This document shows, piece after piece, positions 33,400-41,456 of a stretch of 64,000 nt of DNA. The notes below the pieces were generated by a model. The model ran no database searches. It was not told the origin of the DNA and worked only from the letters and a program-made list of their open reading frames with translations. The DNA is from Bradyrhizobium forestalis (GTDB lineage Bacteria; Pseudomonadota; Alphaproteobacteria; Rhizobiales; Xanthobacteraceae): assembly GCF_002795245.1 (NCBI RefSeq), contig NZ_PGVG01000017.1:62001-126000 (forward strand). The letters run 5' to 3'. The position numbers and the translations under genes are program-made. The first letter of the stretch is position 1; every line of letters begins with the position of its first letter.

Positions 33400-35186
33400 C
33401 CTCGGCATCGATCGGCGTCCATGCGGACCGTCCTGCCGAGCTCGATCTCGTCAGGAGGTTGAAGGATCCGGCGCTGCTGCTCCTGCCCGCGCTTGCCTTC
33501 CTGGCCTTCATCTATCTCCTCCCGCTGATCGATCTCATCCGTATCAGCGTGAGCGGGCCATCGTGGTCGTCGTATTTTGCACGGGTCTTCGCGATACCGC
33601 TCTATTGGGATTCGCTGGTCCGCACGATGCAGATCTCGGTCACCGTCGCGGGCCTGTGCCTGCTGTTCGGATATCCGACTGCGCTGCTCATTCACCGCAG
33701 TCGCGGCATTGCCCAGGTGCTGATCGCGACCGCGATCGTGCTGCCCTATTTTATTGCCATCCTGATCCGGACCTACGCCTGGATGGTCCTGCTCGGCCGC
33801 AACGGGCCGGTCAACAAGCTGCTGGTTTCGATCGGCATATTGAGCGAGCCGGTGCAGCTTCTCTTCAATCGCGGCACGGTGCTTCTCGGCATGACCGCGG
33901 TGCTTCTGCCGCTGATGGTGCTGACGATCTATTCGAGCGTGGCGCGCCTTGATCAAAGCCTGACCCGCGCGGCGCTGGCCAGCGGCGCCGGGCCCATTGC
34001 GGCTTTCTGGCGCGTGTTGCTGCCGCTGACCTTGCCCGGAATGGGCGCCGGCTTCCTGCTGGTCTTCGTCGCCGCCATCGGCTTCTTCATTACGCCAACC
34101 CTGCTCGGAGGGCCCGGTGACCAGATGTTTGCTATGCATATCACCCAGCAGGCGGACTCGGTCACGTCGGAGGGATTCCTGCAAGCCTTGGGCGTGGTGC
34201 TGCTCACGATCACATTGGCGGTGGTCGCGGTGGCCGGACGCTTCCTCGGATTCGAGTTCATTTGGGGCGGTCGCAAGCTGACGGAGGCCGCGCCAAGAGC
34301 GACTGACCGTCATGCCGCCGATGTCGGCCGCCGCAGCTTCGGCGCCTCGCTTGCCGACCTCTTCGGTTGGCCGTTGCTGAGGCTGTTCGGGCGCCTGCCG
34401 GCGAGCTGTGGGACCTGGACCGTTCGCCTCATGGGCGGCCTGGTCATTGCCATTCTCATCCTGCCGATCATCGTGGTGATGATCATATCCTTCAGCAGCG
34501 CAAGCTATCTGACCTTCCCGCCGCCGGGCTTCTCACTGCGCTGGTACGAGCAGTTCTTTTCCGATTCGAACTGGATGCGGGCGTTCTGGACATCCCTGGT
34601 CGTCGCGGCGATGTCGGCCGGTATCGCGATCGTGCTGGGCGCGTCGGCGGCGCTCGGCATCGTCAGGAGCAGCATTCGCGGCAAATCCGCCATCATGCTG
34701 CTTCTCGTAAGTCCGATCATCGTGCCCCCGGTCGTGCTCGGCCTGTCGCTCTACAGCCTGTTCCTGCGTTTCGATCTCGTCGGCTCCACCTTCGGCCTCG
34801 CCGCGGCGCATGCGATCGGCGGCCTTCCCATCGTCGTGGTGATCCTGTCCGCCTCGCTTCAAGGCGTCGATACCAGGCTCGAGCAGGCGGCCGCCGTCCA
34901 TGGCGCATCCTCTCTGACGGTGTTCCGCCTGGTGACGCTGCCGGCCATCATGCCGGGCCTCGCGGCAGCGACGTTCTTCGCCTTCCTGCACTCGTTCGAC
35001 GAGTTGGTGCTGACGCTGTTCCTGTCGAGCGCGCAGCTGAAGACGCTTCCACTCATGTTGTGGGGCGACATCAATTATCGGCTCAATCCGGTGCTGGCCG
35101 TGGTCTCGACGCTGGAGGTGCTGCTGGTGATCGCCGGGCTCGTCCTTGCACGACCCGTTCTCGCCACGTCGCGGAGGGCAACGTGA
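33396..35186 (+). CDS. Fused double permease of the ABC importer
   Basis: This single protein of 596 residues contains two complete PotB/PotC-type permease domains (about residues 20-300 and 340-590). Both have the ATPase-docking loop: RAALASGAGPIAAFWRVLLP in the first and EQAAAVHGASSLTVFRLVTLP in the second. About 12 membrane helices are present, joined by a charged linker near 310-335. Most PotABCD-type systems have two separate permeases. The start ATG at 33396 overlaps the ATPase stop in ATGA. Confidence 0.9.
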   Translation: MTSASIGVHADRPAELDLVRRLKDPALLLLPALAFLAFIYLLPLIDLIRISVSGPSWSSYFARVFAIPLYWDSLVRTMQISVTVAGLCLLFGYPTALLIHRSRGIAQVLIATAIVLPYFIAILIRTYAWMVLLGRNGPVNKLLVSIGILSEPVQLLFNRGTVLLGMTAVLLPLMVLTIYSSVARLDQSLTRAALASGAGPIAAFWRVLLPLTLPGMGAGFLLVFVAAIGFFITPTLLGGPGDQMFAMHITQQADSVTSEGFLQALGVVLLTITLAVVAVAGRFLGFEFIWGGRKLTEAAPRATDRHAADVGRRSFGASLADLFGWPLLRLFGRLPASCGTWTVRLMGGLVIAILILPIIVVMIISFSSASYLTFPPPGFSLRWYEQFFSDSNWMRAFWTSLVVAAMSAGIAIVLGASAALGIVRSSIRGKSAIMLLLVSPIIVPPVVLGLSLYSLFLRFDLVGSTFGLAAAHAIGGLPIVVVILSASLQGVDTRLEQAAAVHGASSLTVFRLVTLPAIMPGLAAATFFAFLHSFDELVLTLFLSSAQLKTLPLMLWGDINYRLNPVLAVVSTLEVLLVIAGLVLARPVLATSRRAT

Positions 35187-35218
35187 CACAGACCAATTTC
35201 AACTGGAGGAAAGAGAAA

Positions 35219-36307
35219 ATGCTGGGAATGAAACGCTGGCGACTATCGGCTTCCGTATTGGCCTCGGCGCTGTTCGTCGCGACGGGTCTGGCTCAAGCGC
35301 AGAACAACGTCGTGATCATGCAGGATCCGGGCGGCGGATATGGCGATGCATTGCGCAAGGTCATGTACGACCCGTTCGAGAAGGAGACCGGCATCAAGGT
35401 CGTCACCGTCCAGGAAGCCCGCAGCGGCCCGCGCATCAAGGCGCAAGCCGAAGCCGGCAAAGCGCAATGGGACCTGACCTTCATCTTCGACCAGGAGACG
35501 AAGCTGCTCGGCGACTGCTGTCTGGCCGATATCGACTATTCCAAGCTTTCCGAGGCCGCGAAACAAACGCTGGCGGCGATGCCGGACAATCTGAAGCGCA
35601 AGAAGGGCGTCGCATTGCAGGTGATCGGCGTCGGCCTCGTCTACAACAAGGACAAGTACAAGGGGGAAAACGTACCGACGAGTTGGGCCGACTTCTGGGA
35701 CGTGAAGAAATTCCCCGGCCGGCGCTGCATGCCGGCCTGGCCGCGTTTCGTGTTCGAGGCGGCGCTGATGGCCGACGGCGTGGAGAAGAGCAAGCTCTAC
35801 CCGATCGACGTGGAGCGGGCGCTGAAGAAGGTCAAGGAGATCAAGCCACATATCGCCAAATGGTGGACGACGGCCGCACAGCCGCCGCAACTCCTGCTCG
35901 ATGGCGAGGCCGACATGTGCATGGCCTACACCGGCTCGATGAGCAAGCTCGCCCTGGAGGGCGCCCCGATCGAGCTGACCTTCAATCAGGGCTTCGTCTA
36001 CTACGACTTCTTCTCGATACCCAAGGGAGCGCCGAACCACGACAACGCGCTGAAGCTACTTTCCTGGCGGCTCGAGCCCAAGCGTGCGGCGCAGCTCACC
36101 TCGACCTTCCCGGTCGCCCTTCCCTCCTCGGTCGTGTTCGCGGCAGCAACCGACAAGAAGCTCGCCCGCTATTGGGCCAACAACCCGGACAACGTCTCGA
36201 AAGCAATCGAATGGAGCCCGGATTATTGGGGCGCAGCTTCGCCGGCCGGAAACTCCACCAACGAAGAGTACGGGCAGGAGAAGCTCAACGCCTTGCTGGC
36301 CCAATAG
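35219..36307 (+). CDS. Periplasmic substrate-binding protein (PotD-like)
   Basis: This 362-residue solute-binding protein has a signal peptide MLGMKRWRLSASVLASALF cut at AQA-QNN. The mature protein fits extracellular solute-binding family 1/PotD (VVTVQEARSGPRIKAQAEAG, DLTFIFDQETKLLGDCCLADID, PTSWADFWDVKKFPG). The start has GGAGGAAAG upstream. The ligand is unknown; polyamines, small organic anions or phosphonates are all possible in this family. It belongs to the importer operon and lies 32 bp after the permease. Confidence 0.9.
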   Translation: MLGMKRWRLSASVLASALFVATGLAQAQNNVVIMQDPGGGYGDALRKVMYDPFEKETGIKVVTVQEARSGPRIKAQAEAGKAQWDLTFIFDQETKLLGDCCLADIDYSKLSEAAKQTLAAMPDNLKRKKGVALQVIGVGLVYNKDKYKGENVPTSWADFWDVKKFPGRRCMPAWPRFVFEAALMADGVEKSKLYPIDVERALKKVKEIKPHIAKWWTTAAQPPQLLLDGEADMCMAYTGSMSKLALEGAPIELTFNQGFVYYDFFSIPKGAPNHDNALKLLSWRLEPKRAAQLTSTFPVALPSSVVFAAATDKKLARYWANNPDNVSKAIEWSPDYWGAASPAGNSTNEEYGQEKLNALLAQ

Positions 36308-36314
36308 GCTGGCT

Positions 36315-36349
36315 GATCAGCCTCGATCCCGGAGGGATCGGGGCTGATC
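36315..36349 (+). terminator. Stem-loop after the importer operon
   Basis: GATCAGCC and GGCTGATC arms plus an inner GATCCC/GGGATC pair give a 14-bp stem with a 2x2 internal loop and a 3-base loop, 8 bp past the stop. There is no clear T-run, so it may act as a 3' stabiliser or a Rho-assisted end. Confidence 0.55.
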
Positions 36350-36421
36350 CCAAACGCGGGCTATTGCTGATCGCGCGGCCATGCTAGATCAAGTGAAAGA
36401 TCATTCCATTTTGGCTGGTGG

Positions 36422-37237
36422 ATGGATAAGGCTTTTACCAAGGGACTGCGCCTCCTGGAAGCACTTGCTCTAAGCGAGCAGCCCCGCGGGGTCACGGACC
36501 TTGCGAGCGAGCTGAAGCTCACCAAAAGCAACGTGCATCGGTTGCTGACGACTTTGCAGTCCCAGGGCTATGTGCGCCAGATTCCCCCGCACAGCACCTA
36601 CGAGCTCACGACCAAGATCTGGGCGCTCGGCAGCCATGTCATCCATCGGATGGATCTCATCAACGTCGCGCGGCCGGCAATGACGAAGCTTGCCGAGATC
36701 ACCGGCGAAACCATTCATCTGTCCGTGCTCGAAGATACCGACGTCGTCTACGTCGACAAGATCGAAAGCGCGCACCATATCCGCGCCCATACAAGCGTGG
36801 GAATGCGCGCACCCGCTTTCACCATGGCGACAGGGAAGGCGATGCTCGCACATATGCCCGATGACTACCTGGAACGTTTCCGGCCGCATCTCAGGCGCTA
36901 CACGGAAACGACGCGGACAACGATAGAGGAGCTGCGCGAGGACATCGAGCTGGCACGCGCGCAGGGCTACTCCTCCGTGCTGCATGGCGAGTGGCGAGAG
37001 GGCATTGCAGCCTGCGCCTGCGCGATCCTCGGCCGCTCCGGTGAACTCGTTGGAGCGATCGGCATGTCCGGGCCCGATACGCGCGTCAAGCGCAAGCAGA
37101 TCAAGGAGTACTCGGTTCACGTCATGGAGGCAGCCCGGACCATCGGCGCTGCCCTGGGCTATTCCAACAGACCGCCGCCATATCCTGCCATGCGAAGCGA
37201 TCCTGCGCCTTCACATCAATCGCGGCGCGCCCCTTGA
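36422..37237 (+). CDS. IclR-family transcription regulator
   Basis: This 271-residue regulator has an N-terminal winged helix-turn-helix (about residues 6-65; VTDLASELKLTKSNVHRLL) and an IclR effector domain (about 80-250; GETIHLSVLEDTDVVYVDKI, PAFTMATGKAMLAH). The C-terminal 20 residues are extra. It lies just after the importer operon, whose promoter and that of the CoA-transferase operon carry paired palindromes. It is therefore the likely local regulator of both, with the pathway substrate or product as inducer. Confidence 0.92.
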   Translation: MDKAFTKGLRLLEALALSEQPRGVTDLASELKLTKSNVHRLLTTLQSQGYVRQIPPHSTYELTTKIWALGSHVIHRMDLINVARPAMTKLAEITGETIHLSVLEDTDVVYVDKIESAHHIRAHTSVGMRAPAFTMATGKAMLAHMPDDYLERFRPHLRRYTETTRTTIEELREDIELARAQGYSSVLHGEWREGIAACACAILGRSGELVGAIGMSGPDTRVKRKQIKEYSVHVMEAARTIGAALGYSNRPPPYPAMRSDPAPSHQSRRAP

Positions 37238-38005
37238 TCTGGCCGGCCACGACGTCCACGGCAGGCTCCGGCAGTACCGACTCAGCGGCTGGCGCCGGCA
37301 ATGCCGACCAGATGTTGTGCGCGAACCGGTGAGCGTCCAACGCCGAAAGGCGAGCGATCAAGTATTGCGTTGAGGAGGATGCTTTCTCCGCGCAGCGAAT
37401 GGACGACTGAGAGGGAGCGACCCGCGGCCCGCGCCTTAGAGCAGATCGTACAAGACCGCGGAACATCGCAGCATGGCGCGCCATTCAGAGCAAAACTGCG
37501 AACTCCTATGTCATTGAAGTACCGACATAATCCTGCAGCGCGAATTTCCATAGGGGGTCCGTTGCGGGGCCGGCAGGTTCGATCACACAAGCTAGGCTAT
37601 TCGCCGGGAGCGGTCTGTGTGAGAGGCCGTCGAGGGCGCGGTTAGGATCCTTGCCAAGATCCTCAGCACCGTGATGCCTTCTGGCTCTCTGCTGCGCCCG
37701 CTGATTGCGGCTTTGAGGGCGCTGCATCGCAATAAGCCCCACCTCACATGTGCGAGGACAGAGGGAGCAAGCCTCGCCAAGGCGACTGAAACGATCTAAA
37801 CTTGGTGTCAGCTGTAATGCCCCTGCTGGGCGTTTGGCATGAATTGCGCTCCCACCACGGCTTAGGGAGTGCCGGATGATTGAATTTCTTCGACATGCAT
37901 TCTTGAGGCGGCCGCGCGCTGCGAGCGCCGCCAGTGCGCGTCTGTGCGAGAGCGCCACGCGGCCCACCTGATTTCGAGGCTGCGCGATGACTTGGGAGAC
38001 AGCGT
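37238..38005. other. Intergenic stretch without a convincing gene
   Basis: This gap of about 770 bp separates the IclR gene from acsA. It contains repeat copy A (37444-37530). Several open frames exist on both strands, but none has a good start site or a recognisable product. A GGGAG ribosome site for acsA lies about 10 bp before 38006. Confidence 0.6.
37444..37530. repeat. Dispersed repeat, copy A
   Basis: About 87 bp resemble 40502-40598. Shared blocks include GATCGTAC, CGCGGAA, ATCGCAG, ATGGCGCGCCA and AAAACTGCGAACTC. Copy B has about 8 extra bases near the left end. The two copies bracket the acsA segment. Confidence 0.75.
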
Positions 38006-40036
38006 ATGTCAGATAGAACAACAGCAGAAGTGTCGGAAGCCGAGATCGCGGTCCACTGGCAGGAAGAGAACTACGTCAACCAGCCAGAGAGATTTGTCGC
38101 GCAGGCCAACCTTAAAGACAAAACGGTCTTCGATCGATTCAGTCTCGATAACGTCCCGGACTGCTTCAAGGAGTACGCCGATCTTCTTCACTGGTACCGG
38201 CCCTGGGACATCACGCTTGATACGAGCAATCCGCCGTTCTGGCGATGGTTCGTCGGCGGCAGGATCAACGCCAGTTACAACTGCGTCGACCGCCATCTCG
38301 CCAAATACAAGAACAAGACGGCGATCCACTTCGTCCCCGAGCCGGAGCACGAAGCGATCCAGCACGTCACCTACCAGGAACTCTATGTGCGCGTGAACGA
38401 GGTCGCCGCGTTGTTGCGAGATGGCTGCGGTCTTAAGACGGGCGACCGGGTGACGTTGCACATGCCCATGGTGCCGGAGCTTCCGATCACGATGCTCGCC
38501 TGCGCCAGGCTCGGGGTCATTCACTCGCAAGTCTTTAGCGGCTTCAGCGGGAAGGCCACGGCAGATCGCATCGTCGATTCCGAAAGCCGTCTGCTGATCA
38601 CAATGGACGCCTATTGCCGTGGCGGCCAGCTTCTCGATCACAAGGAGAAAGCCGACGTCGCAGTCAGCGAGGCGTTGAAGGAAGGCGTCAAGGTCGAGAA
38701 GGTGCTCGTGTGGCAGAGATACCCGGGGCGATATTCAAGCAAAACGCCGCTGGTTGGGGGGCGCGATTTCGTCATGAACGAGATGTTGTCGGCGTATCGG
38801 CGGCTCCGGGTCGACCCCGTGGAAATGCGTGCGGAAGATCCGCTGTTCCTGATGTACACCAGCGGCACCACCGGGAGGCCGAAGGGATGTCAGCACTCTA
38901 CCGGCGGATACCTGTCTTACGTGGCGGGAACGTCGAAGTACATTCAGGACATCCATCCGGAGGATGTCTACTGGTGCATGGCCGATATTGGCTGGATCAC
39001 GGGTCATTCCTACATCGTCTATGGGCCGCTGGCGCTCGCCGCGTCGTCGGTGGTGTACGAGGGGCTTCCGACCTATCCCGACGCGGGGCGTCCGTGGCGC
39101 ATCGCCGAAGAGCTCGACGTCAACATCTTTCACACCTCGCCGACAGCGATACGCGCGCTTCGGCGCGCCGGGCCGGACGAGCCGCTGAAGTACAATCACC
39201 ACTTCAAGCATATGACCACCGTGGGCGAGCCCATCGAACCGGCAGTGTGGAAGTGGTACCACGAGGTCGTTGGCAAGGGCGAGGCGGTCATTGTCGACAC
39301 CTGGTGGCAAACGGAGAACGGCGGTTTTCTGTGCAGCACGGTGCCGGCTCTTCATCTCATGAAGCCGGGAAGCGCGGGGCCGGGCGTGCCCGGCATTCAC
39401 CCGATCATCTATGACGAGGCCGGCGCGGAGATTCCACCGCGCTCCGGCCGTGCCGGAAACATCTGCATCCAGAATCCCTGGCCGGGCTCATTTCAGACGA
39501 TCTGGAAAGACCCCGATCGCTTCGTCCAACAGTATTACGCGCGCTACTGCAAGGACCGAACGAGCCGCGACTGGCGCGATTGGCCGTACATGGCCGGCGA
39601 CGGCGCTCTGCAGGCGGCCGATGGCTATTATCGCATCCTGGGTCGAATCGACGATGTCATCAACGTGGCCGGGCATAGGCTTGGGACCAAGGAGATCGAG
39701 TCCGCGAGCCTCCTTGTCGAGGAGATCGCCGAGGCGGCAGTGGTTCCCGCCAGGGACGAAATCAAAGGCAAGGTCCCTGATCTCTACGTATCCCTAAAGC
39801 CCGGGCTCGCCCCCAGCGAAGACATCCGCAAGCGAGTGGAAGACTCCGTGATCCGTGAGATCGGAGCGATCGCTCGCCCGCGCCGTGTCGTGATCGTCCC
39901 CGACATGCCGAAGACCCGTTCCGGAAAGATCATGCGCCGCGTTCTCGGGGCGATTTCGAACAACGAGGATGCGGGCGACATCTCGACGCTGGCCAATCCC
40001 GAGATCGTCGATGAGATTCGAAAGATGAAATCCTAG
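38006..40036 (+). CDS. acsA: Acetyl-CoA synthetase-like acid-CoA ligase
   Basis: This 676-residue AMP-forming ligase activates acetate, or a similar short acid, with ATP and CoA. Core motifs are MYTSGTTGRPKG (about residues 283-294), DTWWQTENGG (about 431-440), YMAGDGA, GRIDDVINVAGHRLGT and the acetylatable Lys in PKTRSGKIMRR near 640. The WWQTE motif with its Trp favours acetate over larger acids. It follows a GGGAG site and is followed 58 bp later by a small gene. It may also activate the acid made by the CoA-transferase pathway next door. Confidence 0.9.
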   Translation: MSDRTTAEVSEAEIAVHWQEENYVNQPERFVAQANLKDKTVFDRFSLDNVPDCFKEYADLLHWYRPWDITLDTSNPPFWRWFVGGRINASYNCVDRHLAKYKNKTAIHFVPEPEHEAIQHVTYQELYVRVNEVAALLRDGCGLKTGDRVTLHMPMVPELPITMLACARLGVIHSQVFSGFSGKATADRIVDSESRLLITMDAYCRGGQLLDHKEKADVAVSEALKEGVKVEKVLVWQRYPGRYSSKTPLVGGRDFVMNEMLSAYRRLRVDPVEMRAEDPLFLMYTSGTTGRPKGCQHSTGGYLSYVAGTSKYIQDIHPEDVYWCMADIGWITGHSYIVYGPLALAASSVVYEGLPTYPDAGRPWRIAEELDVNIFHTSPTAIRALRRAGPDEPLKYNHHFKHMTTVGEPIEPAVWKWYHEVVGKGEAVIVDTWWQTENGGFLCSTVPALHLMKPGSAGPGVPGIHPIIYDEAGAEIPPRSGRAGNICIQNPWPGSFQTIWKDPDRFVQQYYARYCKDRTSRDWRDWPYMAGDGALQAADGYYRILGRIDDVINVAGHRLGTKEIESASLLVEEIAEAAVVPARDEIKGKVPDLYVSLKPGLAPSEDIRKRVEDSVIREIGAIARPRRVVIVPDMPKTRSGKIMRRVLGAISNNEDAGDISTLANPEIVDEIRKMKS

Positions 40037-40094
40037 CACGCGGTCTTCGCGGCTTGTCCCGCGAAATGCGTCAGACAGAACACGGAGGAGATCG

Positions 40095-40352
40095 ATGGAA
40101 ACGAACGAAATCATTGAGTGCATCCGGCCGTTGCTCGCAAGGTTCTCCGAGGATGAAGAGGTCGTGCGCCGCTTAGTGACGACAGATGGAACCTTCGACG
40201 CACTTTGCCACCAATACGGCCGCGTCGCTGATCTCCTCAAGGTTTACCAGGCGGGAGCTGATCAGGAGGCGGAAATTGAGTGGCTTGAGAAGCGCCGGGC
40301 TGCCCTGGAAGAAGAACTGCTGACGCGCGTTGAGGGATATCAGCCGCGGTAG
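40095..40352 (+). CDS. Small helical protein downstream of acsA
   Basis: This 85-residue acidic protein (METNEIIECIRPLLARFSED) has an unbroken helical, coiled-coil-like C-terminal half (residues 40-80). A GGAGG site precedes the ATG, and it lies 58 bp after acsA on the same strand, so it is probably co-transcribed. It has no signal peptide or Cys pair. I do not recognise the family. Confidence 0.65.
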   Translation: METNEIIECIRPLLARFSEDEEVVRRLVTTDGTFDALCHQYGRVADLLKVYQAGADQEAEIEWLEKRRAALEEELLTRVEGYQPR

Positions 40353-40682
40353 TCGACTCCTGCGAGGCGCGGAGCGCGCAGCAGTCGCGGACGGCGAGAC
40401 TGAGTGTCCGGCGGACGGCTGCTGGCACGCTTCAGGAGAAGCGGGTTGTGGGAAACCGCAACGCGGGTATCGAGCAACATAGCGCTGCCTGCCGGGGGCG
40501 GGATCGTACGATGTCGTAAGAAATCGCGGAAAATCGCAGAATGGCGCGCCAGTCAGAATAAAACTGCGAACTCTTATGCAATTGAAATTGCTATATAACT
40601 TCGAAGATATCTTCCACCTCATGTGATCCGCGCCCCTCTCATGGCATCCAGGCGCCGTCGCTACGACTGCAAACGCAAAACT
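40353..40682. other. Intergenic stretch holding repeat copy B
   Basis: About 330 bp between the small gene and the convergent secreted-protein gene. Repeat copy B (40502-40598) is the only structure I can identify; no gene is supported. Confidence 0.55.
40502..40598. repeat. Dispersed repeat, copy B
   Basis: It matches copy A at 37444-37530 over most of its length. Its section 40514-40547 also matches 45491-45523, beside tRNA-Glu, at roughly 27 of 34 positions (core ATCGCGGAAAATCG versus ATCGCGGAATATCG, then TGGCGC). Confidence 0.75.
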
Positions 40683-41261
40683 TCATTCATCCAATTTCTG
40701 GCTCAGTTCAGGATTGAGCTTGTTCCGATCGACAGACTGATAGAACGTGATGGGTCTGCATTTTCCGTCGAAATCCGCGAGGACGATGGCCGTCCACGGA
40801 CTCGTGGTCTCGCCCGAACTGTCGCGGAACTCCGGCATGACCTTGCGAGCGGCGATCACATACCAAGCGCGACCAGCCGCTGCGGCCTTCGCCGCCGCAG
40901 CGAACTCATCCAATATTCCGCGCAGATTCTTGCGCATTTCTTCTTCAGTGTCCCCGCGGAGGTATTTTCGAGACGACTTTCCCGCCTCTCCATACTCGTG
41001 ATGAATGTTCAACTGCAGTCGGGCATCGTCCACTTCGATCTTGGTCACCCGTATCGCCGCTCCGCCTTCGCGAAGATAGTCTCGCACCCGGACGTCGCAG
41101 GTCAGGAATCTGTCCGCAGGGGGTTGAGCGGCGCTAGCTGCAGGGGGCACCGCGGCAAGTGCCCGGGTGTTCTTTTTTCGGGAAGCAGCATCCGCAGGCA
41201 TCGTGGCGATGGCGGCGCTGAGGAGCGCCGCGGCAAGCACAATTGGAAAAGGGGCGTTCAT
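40683..41261 (-). CDS. Exported protein of unknown function
   Basis: This 192-residue protein has a clear signal peptide (MNAPFPIVLAAALLSAAIAT, cut near ADA-ASR) and a mature domain from about residue 50 with a pair of Cys (FLTCDVRV and GKCRPITF) that could form a disulfide. No family is recognised. It is divergent from the PBP1A gene, with about 195 bp between the starts, so they may share control regions. Confidence 0.7.
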   Translation of the reverse strand: MNAPFPIVLAAALLSAAIATMPADAASRKKNTRALAAVPPAASAAQPPADRFLTCDVRVRDYLREGGAAIRVTKIEVDDARLQLNIHHEYGEAGKSSRKYLRGDTEEEMRKNLRGILDEFAAAAKAAAAGRAWYVIAARKVMPEFRDSSGETTSPWTAIVLADFDGKCRPITFYQSVDRNKLNPELSQKLDE

Positions 41262-41456
41262 GGGTGCGCTGCCAATTCGGTGTTTCCAAAACGCACTGAC
41301 CGAAGCGTTGGTTCCGAGGCGCGGCCAGGTCGGAGCGGTGCTGAAGGCCTGGCGAAGCGACGGGGCAGCTCGGGAACTTTTTCCTCGAAACAGCCTTGTT
41401 TAACATTGTTTTACAAGAAGGGACCTCACGGAGCGGTTTTTGACCGGCGGCAGGTC

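Noticed and set aside
37506..38021. Minus-strand frame of about 170 codons before acsA
   Set aside because: No ribosome site, no known domain, and it covers the acsA start region and part of repeat A.
40623..41456. Extended N-terminus of the PBP1A reading frame
   Set aside because: It runs antisense through a signal-peptide gene and has no PBP-like sequence; the gene is taken to start at 41457.
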